Shown: positions 1-6,461 of the stretch, piece after piece | Numbering within the stretch: position 1 is the stretch's first letter | How the letters are laid out: each line of letters starts with the position of its first letter | Assembly (NCBI GenBank): GCA_013297925.1 | Contig: JAAFJC010000003.1 | Coordinates: 1 to 64,000 of the forward strand | Direction of reading: 5' to 3' | DNA: 64,000 bases | Origin: Comamonadaceae bacterium | GTDB lineage: Bacteria > Pseudomonadota > Gammaproteobacteria > Burkholderiales > Burkholderiaceae_C | Program-made: the position numbers and the translations under genes | Notes under the pieces: generated by a model | What the model was told of the DNA's origin: nothing | What the model saw: only the letters and a program-made list of their open reading frames with translations | Database searches by the model: none

Positions 1-417
1 GAAGGCTTCGAGATCGAGCAAGCCATCGGCCTGCACATCCATATACGTGACTTCAAAGCCTTGGCGCTCGAGCTCACGCATGGTGTCGAGCACGGCTTTG
101 TGCTCGGTTTTCACGGTGATCAGGTGTTTGCCTTTGGTTTTGTAGAAACCGGCCGCGCCTTTGATGGCGAGGTTGTTGGATTCGGTGGCACCAGAGGTCC
201 ACACGATTTCGCGGGGGTCTGCGCCGATCAGCGCGGCCACGTGCTCCCGCGCCTTCTCCACGGCGGCCTCAGCCTCCCAGCCCCAGGCATGAGAGCGCGA
301 GGCGGGGTTGCCGAAATGCTCGCGCAACCAAGGAATGATCGCGTCCACCACCCGTGGGTCGCACGGATTGGTGGCGGAATAATCCAAGTAAATGGGGAAA
401 TGAGGGGTAGCGTCCAT
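1..417 (-). CDS. iscS: Cysteine desulfurase IscS (N-terminal part, cut by window edge)
   Basis: The reverse strand from the ATG at 417 reads open to base 1, giving 139 residues beginning [20 protein letters not shown]. It contains the PLP-binding region [14 protein letters not shown] and the H-K-A-V-L stretch typical of class V aminotransferase-fold desulfurases. IscS takes sulfur from cysteine and passes it to IscU for Fe-S cluster assembly. The catalytic lysine and the mobile-loop cysteine would lie beyond the window. It sits 46 bp downstream of iscR on the same strand, the usual isc operon order, so iscU and the hsc genes are expected to the left. The identification is firm; only the C-terminal two thirds are missing. 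Confidence 0.95.
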   Translation of the reverse strand, partial: MDATPHFPIYLDYSATNPCDPRVVDAIIPWLREHFGNPASRSHAWGWEAEAAVEKAREHVAALIGADPREIVWTSGATESNNLAIKGAAGFYKTKGKHLITVKTEHKAVLDTMRELERQGFEVTYMDVQADGLLDLEAF

Positions 418-463
418 GGCTGGCTGTTGCTCTGGCTAAGGATTAAAAATGACTTGGAAGAAC

Positions 464-1003
464 TTACTTGGCAAAGGCCGCACCACCCAGTGCAAACACT
501 GAGTTCGGTGCATTGATGCGAATCGGTTTAACAACCTGCATCGGCGCAATCGCTTTCTTGAGCATGGGCTTGGCTTCGATATGCACGCCTTTAGCGAGCT
601 GCTCGTCCACCATGTCTTGCAGGCTCACGGAGCCGAGGAATTCGCTCATGCGGGCATTGAGCTTGCTCCAGAGATCGTGCGTCATGCAGCGGCCAGCTTC
701 GCCGCCATTGCAGTTTTCTTTGCCCCCGCAGCTGGTCGCGTCCATCGCCTCATCCACCGAGGTAATGATCTCGGCAATGGTGATGCCGCCGGACTCGCGC
801 CCCAGCGTATAGCCGCCGCCTGGCCCACGGGTGGATTCCACCAAGCCATTGCGGCGCAGCTTGCCAAAAAGCTGCTCCAGATAAGACAGGGAAATTTGCT
901 GACGCTGGCTGATGGCAGCTAGCGTTACAGGGCCTGCGTTTTGACGCAAAGCCAGATCAATCATTGCCGTGACCGCAAAGCGGCCTTTTGTAGTGAGACG
1001 CAT
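464..1003 (-). CDS. iscR: Fe-S cluster-sensing regulator IscR
   Basis: This 179-residue Rrf2-family winged-helix regulator starts [19 protein letters not shown]. Cluster-ligand candidates are C92, C98, C106 and H109; the third cysteine is two residues later than in E. coli IscR (C104), so there is a small insertion in the loop. In known systems holo-IscR represses the isc operon and apo-IscR activates other targets. The C-terminal tail (about residues 145-179) is longer and Ala/Pro-rich compared with the E. coli protein of about 160 residues. It is the first gene of the isc operon and is preceded by two 25-bp sites that look like type 1 IscR operators, which suggests autorepression. Confidence 0.96.
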   Translation of the reverse strand: MRLTTKGRFAVTAMIDLALRQNAGPVTLAAISQRQQISLSYLEQLFGKLRRNGLVESTRGPGGGYTLGRESGGITIAEIITSVDEAMDATSCGGKENCNGGEAGRCMTHDLWSKLNARMSEFLGSVSLQDMVDEQLAKGVHIEAKPMLKKAIAPMQVVKPIRINAPNSVFALGGAAFAK

Positions 1004-1173
1004 GCTTAGCTCCTAAGGTGCCGATACATTCATAAAGATCTTGAATACAACAACTTCAAGACCACGTCTCCGCCCGTTCTCGCCCCGATACAGCTGGGGC
1101 AGCCTTCCGACGATTCGTGATTTGTTAGATTTGCCGTACCGCTGTCACCTTGACACTTCGCTAGCCGGTTTTT

Positions 1174-1198
1174 AATCTTGAGCATTTCACTCAAGTAT
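1174..1198 (-). promoter_or_regulatory. Putative type 1 IscR operator, proximal copy
   Basis: On the reverse strand this 25-bp site begins ATACTTGAG and ends CTCAAGATT, with a 7-base AT-rich centre. CTTGAG and CTCAAG are perfect inverted arms. It aligns along its length with the second site 30 bp upstream. The general form (ATA, YTGA, seven bases, then a CTCRRG-like arm) resembles the type 1 IscR sites known upstream of iscR. It lies about 170 bp before the iscR start codon. No footprint evidence is available. Confidence 0.5.
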
Positions 1199-1203
1199 AA
1201 CAG

Positions 1204-1228
1204 ATACCCCACGAATTCGCTCAGGTAT
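1204..1228 (-). promoter_or_regulatory. Putative type 1 IscR operator, distal copy
   Basis: On the reverse strand the site begins ATACCTGAGCGAA and ends GGGGTAT. It matches the proximal site in the left half and matches the expected type 1 ending (GGGTAT) in the right half. The 30-bp centre-to-centre spacing is close to three helical turns, compatible with cooperative binding over the iscR promoter. Confidence 0.45.
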
Positions 1229-1290
1229 GACTATACCGCAGTTACAGGCTTTGTCCAAGACAATCTAAGTGAATGATCAAAAATAACCTA

Positions 1291-1800
1291 CTAATCGGAC
1301 AAACGGTAGTTTTCCCAACGATCTCGTAACTTCCTGACCAGCCCGTCACTCGCGGCTTCTACCAAGTCTAATACCTGCTCAAAACCCGCTTTTCCGCCGT
1401 GATACGGATCAGGCACGACCTCACCCAACTGCTCGGCAGCATCAGCAAAGCTCATAAAAAGCTTGAGCTTGTGGGCATGCTCGGGCGGGCAGTCGCCCTG
1501 TAGCAGCGCCAAATTGTCCCAATCCATCGCCAAAATCAGATCAAATTTCTCATAATCCGCCTCGCTGATCTGCCGCGCCCGAAGCTTGGAAAGATCGTAC
1601 CCCCGCCGCAGAGCATGCTCTTGGCTGCGCTCATCCGGCGGGCTACCGGGGTGGTAGTTATGCGTGCCCGCAGAGTCAATCATCACCCTGCCCCCAAGCC
1701 CCGCCTGCGCCACCTTCGCACGCAGCACGCCCTCGGCGGTGGGGCTGCGGCAGATGTTGCCCATGCAGACGAGGAGGATGTGGAGGGTTGGTTGACTCAT
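1291..1800 (-). CDS. Low-molecular-weight protein-tyrosine phosphatase
   Basis: The 169-residue protein has the family signature near its N-terminus: the CX5R phosphate loop is C12-MGNIC-R18 followed by S19, and the general-acid aspartate is D131 in the DPYH motif. It hydrolyses phosphotyrosine, or possibly phosphoarginine, in the cytoplasm; the substrate cannot be read from sequence. Length is normal for the family. It lies upstream of iscR on the same strand but is separated by nearly 300 bp that holds the iscR regulatory region, so it is probably transcribed on its own. The same neighbour is common beside iscR in Comamonadaceae. Confidence 0.93.
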   Translation of the reverse strand: MSQPTLHILLVCMGNICRSPTAEGVLRAKVAQAGLGGRVMIDSAGTHNYHPGSPPDERSQEHALRRGYDLSKLRARQISEADYEKFDLILAMDWDNLALLQGDCPPEHAHKLKLFMSFADAAEQLGEVVPDPYHGGKAGFEQVLDLVEAASDGLVRKLRDRWENYRLSD

Positions 1801-1834
1801 ATTCTGGTGATTTTATGAGGCTTTTGGCCTAGTC

Positions 1835-1875
1835 GCCGGCATAGATATTGCGCAGAGTGCTATTGAAACTATAGC
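1835..1875 (-). repeat. 41-bp dispersed element, copy 1 (intergenic)
   Basis: Starts with GCCGGC and ends with an imperfect palindrome, CTATTGAAACTATAGC, when read on the plus strand. It is one of 18 copies of the same length in the window. It directly abuts the GGGGTTAG foldback element that follows. Confidence 0.85.
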
Positions 1876-1966
1876 GAAAAATGGGGTTAGATCAAAATTC
1901 AAGACACTCAACTCCCCGGCGCGCATCCAAGCCCAGACGAAATTTTGCTCCGACCCCACTTTTCGC
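1874..1966. repeat. Foldback element with GCGAAAANTGGGG arms (REP-like), copy 1
   Basis: The left arm (1874-1900) starts GCGAAAAATGGGGTTAG. The right arm (1939-1966) is its inverted counterpart, ending CCCCACTTTTCGC. A related element lies at 6370-6460. Arms with GGGGTCAG and an AATTT core resemble extragenic palindromes associated with REP-type Y1 transposases, but no such transposase gene is in the window. Confidence 0.6.
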
Positions 1967-2031
1967 GGTACTCGCCAATCGTTTCATTTTTGCTGAGGCT
2001 TCAGAGCTCAACCGTTTCACTCCACCCGCTC

Positions 2032-2166
2032 ACCTGCGGCCTAGCGCAGGGCAGTCGTCTCGTAAACTTTTTTGAAAACACACGCGATAAAGCTCATCAC
2101 AAGCTAACCCTCTCCCCGCGCGCCTTCCAAAAAACTTTCCAATCCAACCACCCTACGCTCTCCGCT
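2032..2166 (+). repeat. 135-bp inverted repeat, left copy
   Basis: This segment reads ACCTGCGGCCTAGCGCAG at its outer end and CTACGCTCTCCGCT at its inner end. It is matched, inverted and with few mismatches outside a diverged central stretch, by 2882-3016. The pair flanks the single small gene at 2272-2670. The rest of 1967-2271 holds no gene I can support. Confidence 0.8.
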
Positions 2167-2271
2167 AGGAAACGGGTTAACTTTCGAGTTGCCCAGCGCG
2201 CAGCAAGCGCCGCGAATCGGCAACCTGCAGCCGCGTGTCCGCACCGAGCGAACTGCTATTGGGTATGCGGC

Positions 2272-2670
2272 TCACTTGCCAAATATCTTTCTTAGAATTT
2301 CCCATGGTTTTGGTTGCACTGAAGCTCTGTAGAAAACTCGCGCTTCTTGGGAGAAGAAATTTGCTACCGGAGGAAAGAAGGAGATCGGCCAACGCCCAGT
2401 TGGCACCTCCCCAATTGCATCGACGGCGGCCAGCGTCTCGACTTCGCTATGCTCGGGACTCATGCAAGTAATGCCGATTGTGTAGGTGAAGAAACCATCA
2501 GAATCCGTGCCAACCCTTTCCATAAGGCCTATGCACGCCATAAGAACATTGGGTCTATTTGAAAAATGCTTTTGGAGGGCGAGAATTACTTCCGTCGGCT
2601 CCTCTGCCGGGATTCCTATTCGAATAGAAGTTCCTGGTGGAATCTCCCCTTGTATGTTAACGTTCGACAA
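2272..2670 (-). CDS. SseB C-terminal-domain-like small protein
   Basis: A 132-residue ORF with a TTG start (an AGAGGG stretch lies just upstream). The body GTSIRIGIPAEEPTEVILAL, then YTIGITCM, then FFPPVANFFSQEARVFYRA near the C-terminus, resembles the C-terminal domain of SseB-type proteins (a GxPxxxP-type entry, an alpha helix, then a YxIGID strand). The function of that domain is not established; it is often carried by immunity-like or cassette genes. Codon use is AT-richer than in surrounding core genes, and the gene sits alone between two 135-bp inverted repeats, which suggests it was acquired as a unit. I see no signal peptide or membrane segment. The family call is tentative; that this is a real gene is likelier than not. 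Confidence 0.5.
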   Translation of the reverse strand: MSNVNIQGEIPPGTSIRIGIPAEEPTEVILALQKHFSNRPNVLMACIGLMERVGTDSDGFFTYTIGITCMSPEHSEVETLAAVDAIGEVPTGRWPISFFPPVANFFSQEARVFYRASVQPKPWEILRKIFGK

Positions 2671-2881
2671 AATGCCCTCTAACTAAATGCAAACCACAAA
2701 AGCTTCATTATAAAAATACCAAGGTAGCCTAAGCTAGGCATGAAATCGTCGACTTAGATTGATTTTTATGTTTTCGAACACAGGTATTAAAGAAACGACA
2801 AACACAGCAGTTTATAAGCCAATTCACACCCCAGTTTTCAGACAAAAAAGACGCTGAACTTAGCACTCCAACAACCCATCC

Positions 2882-3016
2882 AGCGGAGAGCGTAGGGTGG
2901 TTGGATCGGAAACTTTTTTGGAAGGCGCGCGGGGAAAGGGTTGGATTGTGAAAACCGCCATCGCGTGTGTTTTCAAAAAAGTTTACGAGACGACTACCCT
3001 GCGCTAGGCCGCAGGT
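2882..3016 (-). repeat. 135-bp inverted repeat, right copy
   Basis: Inverted counterpart of 2032-2166: it starts AGCGGAGAGCGTAGGGTGG and ends GCGCTAGGCCGCAGGT. Short ORFs across both copies share the same translated stretch only because the DNA is repeated. Between the gene at 2670 and this repeat (2671-2881) I see only AT-rich sequence. Confidence 0.8.
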
Positions 3017-3072
3017 ACAAAAGGCCGAACGCAACGCACAGAACAACAAAAATCAAAGAAGAATGCCAATTT

Positions 3073-3113
3073 TCTGGCACAGAACCTGCGCGAGGCGCTA
3101 TCTATTTTGCAGT
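3073..3113 (-). repeat. 41-bp dispersed element, copy 2 (degenerate, intergenic)
   Basis: The GCCGGC end has drifted to TCTGGC, but AGAACCTGCGCGAGGCGCTA and the terminal AGT align base for base with better copies, at the same 41-bp length. It lies 43 bp before the prmC start codon. Confidence 0.7.
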
Positions 3114-3156
3114 AAGGGTTAAGCAAAAAATATGGGGCTCCTTTAAAATCTAAACC

Positions 3157-3996
3157 ATGCCCACGATCACCTCCCTGCTCAAAGGTGCAACAGCCCAAGG
3201 CCTGCCGCGGCATGAGGCGCATTACCTGATGCTGCATGCTTGTGGCCGCGCAACGCATGATCGCGCATGGCTGCTCACGCATGAGGCAGACTTGCTCAAA
3301 GATGAGCTGGTGCAGCGCTGGCAGGATGCTGTGATGCAGCGCCAGAGCGGTGTGCCGGTGGCTTACATCGTGGGTAGCAAGGAGTTTCATGGCTTGCAGC
3401 TGAAGATCAGCCCCGCCGTGCTTGACCCGCGCGATGACACCGAGACTTTGGTGGATTGGGCACTTGAATTGATCCCGCTGGATGAACCTTTCAAAGTGCT
3501 TGATTTGGGCACGGGCAGCGGCGCAGTGGCTTTGGCTATTCGCGCCCAGCGGCCCTTGGCGCAAGTTACGGCCACGGATGCTTCTGCGCAGGCTTTGGCT
3601 ATAGCAGCGGCCAACTCCGCAGCGCTTGAGCTGCCCGTGCGTTTTGTGCAAACGAATGTGCGCGATCCGCATTGGTTTTCTGCGCTCGAAGGCCAGGTGT
3701 TTGATCTGATCGTGTCCAACCCGCCTTACATTGCGCAAGGTGATCGACACCTAGCGGCATTGAAGCACGAGCCTGCGATGGCGCTGACCAGCGGCAAAGA
3801 TGGGCTAGACGCGCTCCGCAGCATCATTACGAATGCATCTTCGCATCTGCCCTCGGGCGGCCATCTGCTGCTAGAGCATGGCTACGATCAGGCTGAGCGT
3901 GTGTGCGGTTTGTTGTCTGTTAACGGGTTTGTGGACGCCATCACTCGCCACGATTTGGGGGGATTGGATCGTTGCTCTGGCGCGAGAATACTATAA
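3157..3996 (+). CDS. prmC: Peptide chain release factor N5-glutamine methyltransferase PrmC
   Basis: This 279-residue class I SAM methyltransferase methylates the GGQ glutamine of release factors RF1 and RF2. The SAM-binding motif DLGTGSG lies at residues 116-122 and the catalytic NPPY at 188-191. The N-terminal helical domain (about 1-90) leads into DPRDDTETLVDWAL, the usual release-factor-binding hinge. In many Comamonadaceae prfA lies directly upstream; here an islet with inverted repeats is found instead and prfA is not in the window. The last two codons and the TAA stop fall inside a copy of the 41-bp element (3990-4030), so the extreme C-terminus (ARIL) may have been remodelled. Confidence 0.96.
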   Translation: MPTITSLLKGATAQGLPRHEAHYLMLHACGRATHDRAWLLTHEADLLKDELVQRWQDAVMQRQSGVPVAYIVGSKEFHGLQLKISPAVLDPRDDTETLVDWALELIPLDEPFKVLDLGTGSGAVALAIRAQRPLAQVTATDASAQALAIAAANSAALELPVRFVQTNVRDPHWFSALEGQVFDLIVSNPPYIAQGDRHLAALKHEPAMALTSGKDGLDALRSIITNASSHLPSGGHLLLEHGYDQAERVCGLLSVNGFVDAITRHDLGGLDRCSGARIL

Positions 3997-4030
3997 ATTT
4001 AATAGCGCCTTGCGCAGTCAATACGCCGGC
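3990..4030 (+). repeat. 41-bp dispersed element, copy 3 (supplies the prmC stop codon)
   Basis: Begins with the palindrome ACTATAAATTTAATAGC and ends TACGCCGGC. The TAA stop codon of prmC (3994-3996) is within the palindrome. Confidence 0.85.
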
Positions 4031-4058
4031 CATCGACCATTTTTCTTATAAAAAAGCA

Positions 4059-4535
4059 TCAATGCTGATGCCCATGCTCCCCATGCACATGGCCATGGGA
4101 GATTTCTTCTTCGCTGGCCGCTTTCACGCTGACGACTGAAATATCAAAGCGCAGCGTCTTGCCGGCATGCGGGTGATTGCCATCAAGCATCACGATGGGG
4201 CCTTTGATTTTCATCACATTGAAAATTGCCTCGCGGCCATCGGCTGTACGCCCGCGCAGCTGGCCGCCTACTTTTACACCTGGAGGGAATTCGCTCTTAG
4301 GAATCTCTTGCACCAAAGTCTCATCGCGCTCGCCGAAGGCTTGGCTCGGCGTGAGCGTGAGGCTGGTTTTGTAGCCGGCCTCCTGGCCTTCTAGCGCGGC
4401 TTCAATCGCCTCGAAGGTATTGCCATAGCCGCCATGCAGGTAGGCGGTGGGCGCTTTGCTTTGCTCCAGCAGCTTGCCAGAGGGCTCAGAGACGGTGTAG
4501 CGAATAGTGACGGCGGTGTTTTTTTCGATTTTCAT
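4059..4535 (-). CDS. SlyD-type FKBP peptidyl-prolyl isomerase with His-rich tail
   Basis: The 158-residue protein starts MKIEKNTAVTIRYTVSEPSG and carries the FKBP half-domains split by an insert-in-flap region (about residues 70-125), as in SlyD. It catalyses prolyl cis-trans isomerisation and acts as a cytoplasmic chaperone. The C-terminal tail HGHVHGEHGHQH is rich in histidine; in E. coli the metal-binding tail of SlyD delivers nickel, so a metal role is possible here too. It is convergent with prmC and divergent from grxD. The residue A-F-G-E-R segment stands where SlyD proteins have A-Y-G. Function as an isomerase is well supported; the nickel role is inferred. Confidence 0.88.
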   Translation of the reverse strand: MKIEKNTAVTIRYTVSEPSGKLLEQSKAPTAYLHGGYGNTFEAIEAALEGQEAGYKTSLTLTPSQAFGERDETLVQEIPKSEFPPGVKVGGQLRGRTADGREAIFNVMKIKGPIVMLDGNHPHAGKTLRFDISVVSVKAASEEEISHGHVHGEHGHQH

Positions 4536-4662
4536 AAAGCTCGGGGAGAAAGGTCGGAAGGAAATGTCGGTTTAAGCCTGAATTATCCCAGCAGCGCGGT
4601 ATCGCCTTCAATTTGGGATAATCTCAGCATCATATTTTTGTTTTGCGACTAGAAAGAAACCC

Positions 4663-4980
4663 ATGAGCGACACCCAAACCCGCATCGACAGCATCGTCAA
4701 AGGCAACGACATCGTGCTTTTCATGAAGGGCAGCGCCAGCTTCCCCATGTGCGGCTTCTCCGGCCGCGCCGTGCAAATCTTGAAAGCCGTGGGCGTAGAC
4801 ACCAAAGGCATCACCACGGTGAACGTGCTCGACGACGCCGAAATCCGCGCCGGCATCAAGGAATACAGCAACTGGCCTACCATCCCCCAGCTCTACGTCA
4901 AAGGCGAATTCGTCGGCGGCTCAGACATCATGATGGAGATGTATGAGAATGGGGAATTGCAGCAGGTGATTAACGGCTGA
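4663..4980 (+). CDS. grxD: Monothiol glutaredoxin, CGFS type (Grx4)
   Basis: The 105-residue protein holds the CGFS motif at residues 30-33, followed by the glutathione- and cis-Pro-region residues WPTIPQLY and the GG-SDI motif. CGFS glutaredoxins bind a [2Fe-2S] cluster with glutathione and BolA partners and hand it to target proteins. The ATG is the only good start, and an in-window terminator follows 18 bp after the stop. The prmC-grxD neighbourhood is usual for this group, here with slyD interposed on the other strand. Confidence 0.95.
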   Translation: MSDTQTRIDSIVKGNDIVLFMKGSASFPMCGFSGRAVQILKAVGVDTKGITTVNVLDDAEIRAGIKEYSNWPTIPQLYVKGEFVGGSDIMMEMYENGELQQVING

Positions 4981-4998
4981 AGCTTCTCTGTTTCCACC

Positions 4999-5030
4999 AA
5001 AAAAAGCGCGGTTGTTACCGCGCTTTTTTG
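4999..5030. terminator. Bidirectional rho-independent terminator between grxD and exoD-like gene
   Basis: AAAAAGCGCGGT and ACCGCGCTTTTTT form a long GC stem with a TGTT loop, with A and T tracts on both sides. It can serve both grxD (plus) and the convergent gene ending at 5041 (minus). Confidence 0.92.
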
Positions 5031-5040
5031 CTTGATGAGC

Positions 5041-5688
5041 CTAGCCCATAAAGCCCGTTGCCCAACTCGGCAAATAAGGCCCCAAGTATTTGAGCACCAC
5101 GGCTGCACCCAATACAAAAATCAGGCTGAAATACAGGGCAGACACCAGATTAAACAAGTAGCCCAGCAGGATGCACAAACCATCTTTGCTCAGCATACCC
5201 ACGGCAAGAAAGATGCAAGCGAGCGCAGGCAGCGTGTTGGAAAACGGAATGATGGCCAGCGGCATCATGAGGAGAGCAGCGGCCAACACCAGCATCGCGC
5301 CATTGAAGCGCTCCATCGCAGCGCTCGTGAGCCAAGCCATGCGCGCGCGGGCGAGCTTTTCCAAGCGCTGCACCCATTTCGCACCGAGCCTCAAAATATC
5401 TTGCAGCCGCTCGCGCGTGAGCGAATAGCCCGCCACTTTGCCTGGCAGCCAAATTGGCATGCGCAGCGTCTCAGCCACACCGATAAATAAGATCAGCAGG
5501 CCGAATATCGTGCTTACGCCCGGGATCGATACAGGAAGTAAAAACGGCAAGCTCAGCACGACGCAAAGCAGGAGCAGCCCCTCGCGCCCAAGCTGCTTGA
5601 CCAGCTCGCCAACGCTCAAGCCTGTTTCAGGAAGTTGATCAGCAAAATGCGCCAGGCGCTGGCTCAGTGATTGAGTAGAAATCATCAT
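5041..5688 (-). CDS. ExoD-family membrane protein
   Basis: A 215-residue inner-membrane protein with a cytoplasmic N-terminal helix (GLSVGELVKQLGREG) and several hydrophobic segments: about 36-70, a pair near 130-165, and two near 165-205. The order matches the ExoD family, named from an exopolysaccharide mutant of rhizobia; its biochemical role is not established. It lies 13 bp upstream of no obvious partner: the next gene on the same strand is the lytic transglycosylase at 5702, whose stop is 13 bp from this start, so the two are probably co-transcribed. Confidence 0.8.
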   Translation of the reverse strand: MMISTQSLSQRLAHFADQLPETGLSVGELVKQLGREGLLLLCVVLSLPFLLPVSIPGVSTIFGLLILFIGVAETLRMPIWLPGKVAGYSLTRERLQDILRLGAKWVQRLEKLARARMAWLTSAAMERFNGAMLVLAAALLMMPLAIIPFSNTLPALACIFLAVGMLSKDGLCILLGYLFNLVSALYFSLIFVLGAAVVLKYLGPYLPSWATGFMG

Positions 5689-5701
5689 TTAAAGGGCACG
5701 C

Positions 5702-6454
5702 TCACATCTTTTCTGACCAAAGCCAATTCTTTTGCGCTGCATATACTGCATTCGGATACTGCGGTTTGCCACGACTGCCGTTGTAACGGCCCAGCGCCAT
5801 AAAGGTGTCGCCGCGTTCGCGCTCAAGATAGTGACGCAGGATGACGCAGCCGAAGCGGATGTTGGTTTGCATATGGAAGAGCTTGCTGGCATCGCCGTCG
5901 CCGATCACGCGCGCCCAGAAAGGCATGATTTGCATGTAGCCGCGTGCGCCGACCACGCTGATGGCGTGTTTGCGGAAGGCGCTTTCGACTTGAATGAGGC
6001 CGAGGACCAATGAAGTATCAAGGCCCGCTCTCTTTGATTCATACCAGACGGTTTGGAGAAATTCTTTCCTTGTTTCGAAATCGGTTTTCTTCTTTTTGAG
6101 CCGGGTGCTCATTTCGCCGAGCCAGCGCAGATATTGCAAACGGCTTTCGGTATTGTTGAACTCGGGTATGGGCGGGGCGCTGCTGGAGATGGCTGCGCTT
6201 AGGGCGCCTCGGACGGAATCGGCTAGGGGTTCTTCGAGTTGGCGGCCGGCAAACGCAACACTAGGAACAAAATTAGATGCTATTAAAAGAGTAGCGCCTC
6301 GCGCAATATTTATGCCGGCTAGGCGACGGTTTTGTTTGAAATCTTCAGACTTTTTCGCTTCGGAGGCACGCGAAAATGGGGTCAGAGCACAATTTCGGCT
6401 GTGCTCTGCCTTGCTCCGGTTAGGTTGTTGTCCTGAATTGTGATCTGACCCCAT
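5702..6454 (-). CDS. Lytic transglycosylase, SLT domain, with repeat-built N-terminus
   Basis: Residues about 130-235 form an SLT/goose-lysozyme-like domain: catalytic E157 in GLIQVESAF, then GARGYMQIMPFW and the A-L-G-R-Y-N-G-S motif. It cleaves the MurNAc-GlcNAc bond of peptidoglycan. The only in-frame start I can find is the ATG at 6454, which lies inside a foldback element (6370-6460); residues 1-30 are encoded by that repeat. Residues 46-59 (AGINIARGATLLIA) are encoded by a copy of the 41-bp element and form much of what looks like a signal peptide, ending near VAFA at 69. The whole N-terminus is therefore made of repeats. The catalytic domain looks intact. It could be functional with a new export signal or be drifting to a pseudogene. 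Confidence 0.82.
   Translation of the reverse strand: MGSDHNSGQQPNRSKAEHSRNCALTPFSRASEAKKSEDFKQNRRLAGINIARGATLLIASNFVPSVAFAGRQLEEPLADSVRGALSAAISSSAPPIPEFNNTESRLQYLRWLGEMSTRLKKKKTDFETRKEFLQTVWYESKRAGLDTSLVLGLIQVESAFRKHAISVVGARGYMQIMPFWARVIGDGDASKLFHMQTNIRFGCVILRHYLERERGDTFMALGRYNGSRGKPQYPNAVYAAQKNWLWSEKM
6279..6319 (+). repeat. 41-bp dispersed element, copy 4 (inside lytic transglycosylase gene)
   Basis: GCTATTAAAAGAGTAGC followed by CTCGCGCAATA and ATGCCGGC. It is read on the reverse strand as residues 46-59 of the transglycosylase, in the same frame as the copies in nadE, lolD, recJ, truB and dinB. Confidence 0.88.
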
Positions 6455-6460
6455 TTTCGC
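6370..6460. repeat. Foldback element with GGGGTCAG arms (REP-like), copy 2
   Basis: The left arm begins GCGAAAATGGGGTCAGAGC at 6370. The right arm ends CTGACCCCATTTTCGC at 6460. An inner hairpin GAGCAC/GTGCTC sits at 6385-6406. It lies directly after the proS stop codon and contains the start codon of the transglycosylase gene. Confidence 0.7.
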
Positions 6461-6461
6461 T

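Noticed and set aside
1030-1212. 60-residue ORF on the reverse strand upstream of iscR
   Set aside because: It has no recognisable family or ribosome-binding site and runs through the two IscR-like operators, so it is regulatory DNA rather than a gene.
2729-3049. 106-residue reverse-strand ORF and its plus-strand counterparts across the 135-bp repeats
   Set aside because: The shared peptide TCGLAQGSRLVNFFENTRD appears only because the DNA is an inverted repeat; there is no codon bias or start context.
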